A program made the position numbers and the translations under genes. Below the pieces are notes generated by a model. The model saw nothing but the letters and a program-made list of their open reading frames with translations, made no database searches and was not told the DNA's origin. Shown piece after piece: positions 34,227 through 40,375 of a stretch of DNA of 40,375 nucleotides (within the stretch, counting starts at the first letter, position 1; the number at the start of each line of letters is the position of its first letter). The stretch spans positions 1 to 40,375 of the forward strand of contig NZ_BAEH01000059.1 in assembly GCF_000241305.1 (NCBI RefSeq), in the 5' to 3' direction. This DNA comes from Gordonia effusa NBRC 100432 (GTDB taxonomy: Bacteria > Actinomycetota > Actinomycetes > Mycobacteriales > Mycobacteriaceae).

Positions 34227-35633
34227 TTGAGAGCCCGCATCCTTGCCGTCTTTGCCATCACGATGGCCGCTGCCATCAGCCTGGGCACCGCGCCCGCCAT
34301 CGCCGCGCCGACAACGACATCGGCGCCGAAGCCGAGCACCGTGCAGGTCACCCCCGCACCCGCCGTCCCCCTGCCGCCGGAACTCGACAGGGCGTTCTAC
34401 AACCCGTCGAAGGCAAAGGTGGCGGCCGCGCAGCCGGGACAGATCTTGGCGGCGCGGCGGATCAACGTCGCGACCTTCGGCGTGATCCCCCTCAACGTCG
34501 ACGGCTGGCAGGTGTCCTACCGCTCGACCGACAGCCACGACAACCCGATCGCCGCCGTAACTACACTCCTCAAGCCGCGCGGCGGCACCAAAGGCCCACG
34601 CAAGGTGGTGTCGGTGCAGTTGGCCGAGGACTCCACCGCCGGATACTGCTCACCGTCGTACACGGTGCAACAGTGGGCGGTGAGTTCTTTCGCCGGACAG
34701 ATCGTGGTTCCCGCCGAGATGCTTATCGCGCAGGGCATGCTCGCTCAGGGCTGGGCCCTCTCCATACCAGACCACCAGGGCCCGAATAACGCCTACGCCG
34801 CCGGCCCGCTGGGCGCCCGCATCACGCTCGACGGTCTGCGTGCCGCCAAGAACTTCTCTCCCATCGGGATCACCGATTCATCACCGATAGGGATGTACGG
34901 ATACTCCGGCGGGGCGATCGTCACCGGTCACGCGGCCGAACTCAAGGCTTCCTACGCGCCAGAACTCAATATCGTCGGAGCCGCCGAGGGAGGCATCCCG
35001 GCCGACCTCAAGGTGGTCCTGAAGGCAGCTCAGAATAATGTCACCAGTGGCTTGGTGATGGGTGCCGTGCTGGGCCTGAGTAAGGAATACCCGGACTTCA
35101 AACGATTCCTCGACCGCCAGATGAATCCGGCAGGCAAGGCTCTGATGGCGGTAAAAGAGCCGCTGTGCGTGCAGTACACCAGCTCACTCCTGCCCTTCCT
35201 GAACATCACCGGCTTCCTCAACTGGCCGGGCGACCCGCTCAACGCCCCGGCCGTCAAGAAGGTGTTCGATGACACCCGGATGGGTAAGTCGACTCCGTCG
35301 ATGCCGATGTACATGTGGAACTCCGCGCTCGACGAGATCATTCCGGTCGGGCAGGTCAATACCTTGGTCGCCAAATACTGCCGAGATCCGAAGGCACAGG
35401 TCGCCTACACCCGCGATCATCTGTCCGAGCACATCATCGCCGAGGTATCGGGCGCGCCGCTCGCACTCCTGTGGCTTCGCGATCGCCTCGACGGAAAGCC
35501 AGCCCAAAAAGGCTGCCGCACAACCGATCAGCTCACCATGGCGACCAATGCCAAGTGGTGGCCGACGTTCTCGAATGTCATCGGAACAGATCTGGCCGGG
35601 CTGTTCGGCGCTGCGATCGGGCGCGGAAAATAG
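34227..35633 (+). CDS. Secretory lipase (LIP family), copy 1
   Basis: About 468 residues from a TTG at 34227 (TTG 34215 also possible). Signal peptide ends APAIAA, then an Ala/Pro/Thr linker. The LIP-type alpha/beta hydrolase follows with VNVDGWQVSYRS, IPDHQGP, nucleophile elbow MYGYSGGAIV (Ser), acid region NSALDEIIP (Asp) and a His in RDHLSEHI. Two Cys pairs (AGYCSP with EPLCVQ, KYCRD with KGCRTT) fit disulfides. Exported triacylglycerol lipases of this kind release fatty acids from host or environmental lipids. Regulated with copy 2 through GTGAAAC sites. Confidence 0.88.
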   Translation: MRARILAVFAITMAAAISLGTAPAIAAPTTTSAPKPSTVQVTPAPAVPLPPELDRAFYNPSKAKVAAAQPGQILAARRINVATFGVIPLNVDGWQVSYRSTDSHDNPIAAVTTLLKPRGGTKGPRKVVSVQLAEDSTAGYCSPSYTVQQWAVSSFAGQIVVPAEMLIAQGMLAQGWALSIPDHQGPNNAYAAGPLGARITLDGLRAAKNFSPIGITDSSPIGMYGYSGGAIVTGHAAELKASYAPELNIVGAAEGGIPADLKVVLKAAQNNVTSGLVMGAVLGLSKEYPDFKRFLDRQMNPAGKALMAVKEPLCVQYTSSLLPFLNITGFLNWPGDPLNAPAVKKVFDDTRMGKSTPSMPMYMWNSALDEIIPVGQVNTLVAKYCRDPKAQVAYTRDHLSEHIIAEVSGAPLALLWLRDRLDGKPAQKGCRTTDQLTMATNAKWWPTFSNVIGTDLAGLFGAAIGRGK

Positions 35634-35654
35634 TCAGCGACTACCGTTAGCGTG

Positions 35655-36281
35655 ATGGAGGGCGAGTCACGCACGTACGGGGGCGAGAGCGTCGATGAAC
35701 GTCGACGCTCTCGTCGCCTCCGATTCCGTGATGCGGCATTGGAATTGTTCGGCACCAACGGTTACGCGGCGACGCCCGTCCCGGCGATCTGCAAGGCAGC
35801 CGGGCTGTCGACGAGGCAGTTCTATCAAGAGTTCTCCGACCGGGAACATCTCCTGCGAGACCTCTACGACTCAATCCAGGGACGGTCGATGACGGCGGTC
35901 TCCGAAGCGGTCACCATCGCCCTCGGCAATCACGCCGATCTGGAAACGGTGCTGCGTGCCGCCGTCGGAGCGTTCGTCTCCGTATACGAAAGCGACCCTC
36001 GAATCACGCGGGTCGCGTTCATCGAGGTCGTCGGGGTGTCATCCGCGTTCGAGGCTCACCGCCATGAGCAGCGTCAGCAGTGGACCGAACTATTGCAGGG
36101 CGTCATCCTCGACGCCGAGGCACACGGTCTGCCGGTGTCGCACACCGGACGGCTCGGATGGGTCGCGTATATCGGGGCGGTCAACGCCGCCGTCGTCGAG
36201 CGCGCGAATGATCCGTCGATCACGAGGTCCGAGTTACTCGACACCATGCAAACATTGCTACGCCCGGGCATCCTCGGCTAG
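35655..36281 (+). CDS. TetR-family regulator of the flanking lipases
   Basis: 208 residues from the ATG at 35655 (GTG at 35652 also open). N-terminal helix-turn-helix (FRDAALELFGTNGYAAT, then STRQFYQEFSDREHLL) and a helical ligand domain. It lies between two secretory lipase genes on the same strand. Each lipase gene is preceded by a GTGAAAC-N6-GTTTCA(C/G) palindrome, and one of these overlaps the stop codon of this gene. The natural effector may be a fatty acid or acyl-CoA released by the lipases (inference). Confidence 0.9.
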   Translation: MEGESRTYGGESVDERRRSRRLRFRDAALELFGTNGYAATPVPAICKAAGLSTRQFYQEFSDREHLLRDLYDSIQGRSMTAVSEAVTIALGNHADLETVLRAAVGAFVSVYESDPRITRVAFIEVVGVSSAFEAHRHEQRQQWTELLQGVILDAEAHGLPVSHTGRLGWVAYIGAVNAAVVERANDPSITRSELLDTMQTLLRPGILG

Positions 36282-36300
36282 TGAAACACTAAAGTTTCAG
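36281..36300. promoter_or_regulatory. Operator upstream of secretory lipase 2
   Basis: GTGAAAC-ACTAAA-GTTTCAG, arms matching the site at 34187-34206 except the last base, beginning at the last base of the TetR stop codon and 43 bp before the lipase start. Confidence 0.75.
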
Positions 36301-36343
36301 AGTTCCGCCATACAGCGGCGCCGACAATGTATGTTCTGTCACT

Positions 36344-37768
36344 ATGGGTCGTTCGTCCAACATGGGTTACCACATCAGGCGCTTGTCGAAACGCCTCGTC
36401 GTCGCGGCGGTGATCACCGCCGCCGCGGCGTCGGCCCTGACCGCGACAGCGGGTAGCGCGGCGGCACAACCCACACCTCCCCGCGATGCCTTCTACGACG
36501 TCCCGGCGAAAGTCGCCGCTGCGGCGCCCGGTGAGGTATTGCGCAGTCGTCGAGTCAATATCCGTGCGCTGCAACTCTTTCCGGTTCGCGTGCAAGCCTG
36601 GCAACTGCTCTATCGCACCGCCGACGCCGCCGGTAAACCCGACGTCGCGGTAACCACTCTGATGATCCCCGAGGGCGCTGCGCACAAGCGCCCGCTGCTG
36701 TCATTTCAGGCGGCGACCGATTCGACGCTGCGCGTCTGCGGGCCGTCATACAGCCTGACGCACGGCGCGCCGATCGACTTCTCGACACCGGCCGGTCCGA
36801 TCACTCTCACCAATCCGGGAGCCGAAGTTCTCCTCGCCTCGGCGGGGCTCACCAAGGGGTGGGCGGTTGCCATGCCTGATCACGGCGGCATCGAAGACCG
36901 CTTCCTCACCCCCCGACAGCCCGGGTACGCCGTCCTCGACGGTATTCGCGCGGTGCAGAACTTCAAGCCCGAACAATTGCCAAAGAAGACGCCAACGGCG
37001 CTCTGGGGCTATTCGGGCGGCGCCATCGCCAGCAGTTGGGCCGTCGAAGAACAGCCGACCTACGCACCTGAGCTCAACATCAAGGGCGCGGCATTCGGCG
37101 CGCCGGAGCGCGACCTCGCGGCATCGCTCAAGTCAGTGAACTTCACCCCGCTCGCTGGGCTAATCCCCATCGCGCTGGGTGCGATCGGCAAGGATTCGTC
37201 GGCGTTCCGCAGTGCGCTCAATAGGTATATGACACCGCAAGGACGACAGATCGTCGCTACGACCGCCAGTCACTGCGTTGGCCAGAACGTCGTCGCGAAC
37301 CTGTGGTTCGACTACCGGCGGTACCTGACCAAACCGGTCGACGTCGTGTTGGCCGATCCGGTGATCAAACGCGCCATCGCCGCGCGAGGCATCACCGGCC
37401 GCGCCCCCAAGGTGCCGACTTATATCTATAACGGCATCTCCGAGGAGGTCGCACCGATCAGCGGGACCGACAAGCTGGTCCGCAGCTACTGCAAAGGCGG
37501 CGCCGCGGTGACCTATCGCCGCGAACAACTTCCGCCCAATCCGATTCCACAAATCTCTTCGACACACGGCATCGTGTTAATGACCGGCGCCAGCGCCGCA
37601 TTCGACTGGATCAACTCGCGGCTAACTCCCGGTGCGGCTACACCGTCGGGATGCGACGTCGCGACGCTACCGAGTTCATTGCTCACCGCCGAATCATTCC
37701 GCGGACTCGGACCGATCGTCGGCGGCGCCCTGACGTCGATGCTGGGACTACCTGCTGGTGCCCGATAA
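36344..37768 (+). CDS. Secretory lipase (LIP family), copy 2
   Basis: 474 residues. Signal peptide ends GSAAAQ. Same fold and order as the protein at 34227-35633: RRVNIRALQLFPVRVQAWQ, MPDHGG, nucleophile elbow LWGYSGGAIA (Ser), acid region NGISEEVAP and a His in SSTHGIVL. Note that the acid position reads Glu/Ser-Glu rather than LDE, so the acid residue may be Glu. It is only moderately similar to copy 1, so it is an old duplication with its own substrate range. Followed by 275 bp with no gene seen. Confidence 0.88.
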   Translation: MGRSSNMGYHIRRLSKRLVVAAVITAAAASALTATAGSAAAQPTPPRDAFYDVPAKVAAAAPGEVLRSRRVNIRALQLFPVRVQAWQLLYRTADAAGKPDVAVTTLMIPEGAAHKRPLLSFQAATDSTLRVCGPSYSLTHGAPIDFSTPAGPITLTNPGAEVLLASAGLTKGWAVAMPDHGGIEDRFLTPRQPGYAVLDGIRAVQNFKPEQLPKKTPTALWGYSGGAIASSWAVEEQPTYAPELNIKGAAFGAPERDLAASLKSVNFTPLAGLIPIALGAIGKDSSAFRSALNRYMTPQGRQIVATTASHCVGQNVVANLWFDYRRYLTKPVDVVLADPVIKRAIAARGITGRAPKVPTYIYNGISEEVAPISGTDKLVRSYCKGGAAVTYRREQLPPNPIPQISSTHGIVLMTGASAAFDWINSRLTPGAATPSGCDVATLPSSLLTAESFRGLGPIVGGALTSMLGLPAGAR

Positions 37769-38034
37769 GAGTGGTTTCTATGTGGCCCACACCACAAACA
37801 TCGTGTGTGATACGCCACTTTTAGCAGGTAAACACCACCCAGAGAATTCACAGGCAATTAGGCGGTATGCGCTGCGAATTCACCGAATAATCGATAGTTA
37901 TCATTTCGTGATTCAGCGCCTCAGTAATCACAAACACAACATGACGGATATGAATTGATTTTGTAGGGTCCATTCCGGTCCAAAAGTTCATCGCCACTAC
38001 CTGTCCTACCGGCGATGACAGATACGGAAGGTGA

Positions 38035-38364
<330 letters not shown>

Positions 38365-38378
38365 GACACGCGCACCTG

Positions 38379-38409
38379 GACCCCGGTATCCCCTGTGGAT
38401 ACCGGGGTC
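38379..38409 (+). terminator. Terminator after the Rpf gene
   Basis: Perfect 13-bp inverted repeat GACCCCGGTATCC / GGATACCGGGGTC with a 5-base loop, 14 bp after the stop. Confidence 0.85.
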
Positions 38410-38457
38410 TTGCGCGTTAGGGGCAACTCGACCCGCCGTTAGCTTTACGCTGACTAA

Positions 38458-39204
38458 ATGTCGGAGCAGTTGTCCGAGCTCGTCCACAGCGGACAGTTCC
38501 CCTTGTTTCTGCTGTTCGTTGCCTTCCTGACCACCTTTATCGTCACCCGGGTCATCACACGCATGATTCGAGCCGGCCGAGGGCCGTTTCGCAACAACGT
38601 GCGCGGCGGACTCCATATTCACCACGCGGTGCCCGGGATCGTCCTGATGGCCGTCGGCGGCATCATGTCGGTCGCCCTCGACGGCGCATCGCCGGGCAGT
38701 GAGATCGCCGCCGTCGCGATCGGCATTGGAACTTCCCTGGTTCTTGACGAATTCGCGCTGATCCTGCATCTGCGCGACGTCTACTGGACGCAGGAGGGGC
38801 AACTGTCGGTTCAGGTCGTGACACTCACGGTGGCCGCCCTCGGACTCATGCTCCTCGGGTATATGCCCTTCGGCGACGACACCGGCTGGCTTCCGGCCCA
38901 TCTGGTTGTCACGGTCGGGCTGCCGGTGCGGCTGGCAGCCGTCGTCGTGTGCGTTATAAAGGGCAAATATTCGACGTCACTGTTAGGGACGCTGGTTCCG
39001 CTGGTCGCACTAGTCGGCGCGATACGCCTGGCCCGACCTGGTTCGCGCTGGGCCCGACGCTTCTACGGCACGGACCGCTTGGATCGCGCGCGACGTCGGG
39101 CAACGAGGTTCGACAGTAGGTTCGGACGCTGGGGACTTTCACTCGAAGACCTGGTCGCCGGGCAGCCCACCACGGCGGTGTCGGCCGACCGAACGGCAGT
39201 GTGA
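38458..39204 (+). CDS. Multi-spanning membrane protein, unknown function
   Basis: 248 residues with about six membrane helices, two Arg-rich cytoplasmic loops (RMIRAGRGPFRNN and a long basic C-terminal tail) and a histidine motif GGLHIHHAVPG between helices 1 and 2. A WTQEGQLSVQ loop follows helix 3. No family recognised; the His motif could bind metal. Confidence 0.75.
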   Translation: MSEQLSELVHSGQFPLFLLFVAFLTTFIVTRVITRMIRAGRGPFRNNVRGGLHIHHAVPGIVLMAVGGIMSVALDGASPGSEIAAVAIGIGTSLVLDEFALILHLRDVYWTQEGQLSVQVVTLTVAALGLMLLGYMPFGDDTGWLPAHLVVTVGLPVRLAAVVVCVIKGKYSTSLLGTLVPLVALVGAIRLARPGSRWARRFYGTDRLDRARRRATRFDSRFGRWGLSLEDLVAGQPTTAVSADRTAV

Positions 39205-39276
39205 CTACGCATATTCGCGATCGTCATGCTAGGTTATGGATTCTTAATTGAATCTTTACCGCTCGGGAGGGCATAG

Positions 39277-39921
39277 ATGAGGGCTAGATTTCTCGCTTCG
39301 GCGATACTTGCAACCGCGGTCGCGGCAACAGCACCGGTAGCGGTCGCGCAGGCCGCGCCCGCGACGCCGGTCCGTTCCGGCATGGAAATTCGCCTGCCCG
39401 AGACACCCTTGACCGACGCCAAATGCACTCTCGGCGTTGTCGTCTCCCCATCGCGCGCCTACACCGCCGGCCACTGCGGCGACGTCGGCAAGGCGGTCTA
39501 CACCGCTAAGGGCAAGCGCATCGGTACGGTGACGTCCAACCTCGGCAATACCCGGCACCTGGATATCGCAGTCATCACGCTGGCACGCGGCACCCGGGCG
39601 CAGGTCGACGCCATCGACTGGTCCGGCCGGTTCGTAAAGGGTCAGCGGATCAACAAGTCCGGCGTGACGACCGGGTACACGCGTGGTGTGATCACCAATC
39701 CGAGAGCGGTTCTGCGTGGTTCACACGGTTTCACCCTCGCTCCCCCGTTCCTGAAACTTCATGACGGCTACAGCATTTCCGCAACCTTGCGGTCCGCTCA
39801 GGGCGACAGCGGCGGTCCGATTCGCAACAGCTCCGGCAGGATTGTCGGCATCTTGTCGGGCGGCTCCGGATCTACCACCATCTTCGCCCCCATCTCACGA
39901 GTTCCGGGATATCTGCGGTAA
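39277..39921 (+). CDS. Secreted trypsin-like serine protease
   Basis: 214 residues. ATG after CGGGAGGG. Signal peptide ends AQAAP. Triad in chymotrypsin order: YTAGHC (His), HLDIAVI (Asp), QGDSGGPI (Ser). Cys in KCTLGVV and in AGHC may pair. Short mature length without a pro-region suggests an exported, directly active enzyme or one activated by trimming. Ends at a terminator. Confidence 0.9.
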   Translation: MRARFLASAILATAVAATAPVAVAQAAPATPVRSGMEIRLPETPLTDAKCTLGVVVSPSRAYTAGHCGDVGKAVYTAKGKRIGTVTSNLGNTRHLDIAVITLARGTRAQVDAIDWSGRFVKGQRINKSGVTTGYTRGVITNPRAVLRGSHGFTLAPPFLKLHDGYSISATLRSAQGDSGGPIRNSSGRIVGILSGGSGSTTIFAPISRVPGYLR

Positions 39922-39943
39922 GCACTGGATCTAAGCAAACGTC

Positions 39944-39976
39944 AAGGCGCCGAGGGCATTTCGCCCTCGGCGCCTT
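39944..39976 (+). terminator. Terminator after the serine protease gene
   Basis: Perfect 14-bp inverted repeat AAGGCGCCGAGGGC / GCCCTCGGCGCCTT with loop ATTTC. Confidence 0.9.
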
Positions 39977-40104
39977 CGTGTAGGACTCGCGACTGGTCCA
40001 CAGATTAAGTCAAACGCTCGACATCCCCTATTGCCAGATGCGGTAGATTCCACTGCAATCGCAATACGCCGTCGGATATCGACGACGGGGGTCGGAGAAT
40101 TGTT

Positions 40105-40375
40105 ATGACGCCACCGCGACGAGCCGTTGCCGCAGCGGTCTTTGTTGTGCTTTCGGTCCTGTGCACGACTGCGTGCAGTGTCGATTCACTCACCGGCGGA
40201 GCGGCCAGCACGACGAGTTATCCACCGGTGACTACCCCAGAACCTCCGCCGTTAGGATCGTGGAAGGTTCCCGCGGGTTTCCCGACCGAAGTACCGATCA
40301 TTAAAGGTCGTTACCGAATGACTCGCCAATCAGACGCAATCGTACTTAGCGTCACCGCCGTACCTCGAACTCAAG
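40105..40375 (+). CDS. Lipoprotein, 3' end beyond the window
   Basis: The open frame starts at an ATG at 40105, preceded by GGAG, and runs off the window end. 90 residues are visible: signal peptide ending CTTAC (lipobox with Thr at -3), a Ser/Thr/Pro linker (TTSYPPVTTPEPPPLG), then the start of a folded domain (WKVPAGFPTEVPIIKGRY). Function unknown. Confidence 0.7.
   Translation, partial: MTPPRRAVAAAVFVVLSVLCTTACSVDSLTGGAASTTSYPPVTTPEPPPLGSWKVPAGFPTEVPIIKGRYRMTRQSDAIVLSVTAVPRTQ

Overview
The window is chromosomal DNA of a high-GC actinobacterium of the order Mycobacteriales (Mycobacterium/Gordonia/Rhodococcus group). Evidence: the smpB-ftsX-ftsE-membrane protein-mscS-prfB block in the same order as M. 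tuberculosis Rv3100c-Rv3105c, MspA-type porins, an Rpf-type protein, a HisN-type histidinol phosphatase, secretory (LIP-family) lipases, an EspR-like regulator, and a tmRNA whose tag reads ADKNQRDYALAA. The genus cannot be fixed from the sequence; dispersed GTCTCGATACACC / GGCACTCGACCACC repeats fit a Gordonia-like genome (inference).

Layout. 1-2207: a cassette of MspA-like protein (5' cut by the window edge), a secreted metzincin-type protease and a lipoprotein with an NTR/TIMP-like pattern. 2252-3160: degraded minus-strand phage tail-like sequence ending at a tRNA-Ala(GGC). 3411-10443: housekeeping and envelope genes (DsbA/MauE redox pair, phosphoglucomutase, hydrolase, lipoprotein, TetR/DHA2 efflux pair). 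10448-14291: two tandem, closely related Baeyer-Villiger/FAD monooxygenase genes, the 3' remnant of a third copy, and a repeat cluster. 14592-20343: a compact genomic island bounded by a 25-bp exact direct repeat of the 3' end of ssrA. It holds an EspR-like regulator, a second MspA-effector-partner cassette, a PAS-ANTAR protein and decayed phage tail genes. 20324-29064: tmRNA, alpha-galactosidase, smpB, ftsX, ftsE, mscS, prfB, hisN and a second mscS. 29295-40375: MBL-fold protein, DUF2752 protein, a two-gene acyl-CoA dehydrogenase operon, two secretory lipases flanking their probable TetR regulator, an Rpf protein, a membrane protein, a secreted serine protease and a partial lipoprotein.

The main discovery candidate is the duplicated cassette. 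Both copies encode an almost identical MspA-family protein followed by a secreted protein whose first ~125 residues are nearly identical between copies while the C-terminal part is unrelated: a zinc protease in one, a candidate aerolysin/ETX-type beta-pore-forming region in the other. Each is followed by a different membrane-anchored extracytoplasmic protein and then a strong terminator. This is the layout of a polymorphic effector system: constant delivery part, swappable effector, cognate protection protein. Both copies sit beside decayed phage tail genes next to a structural RNA gene, one within clear attachment-site repeats. This suggests carriage on prophage-derived islands. The functional reading is inference; gene order, repeats and motifs are directly visible.
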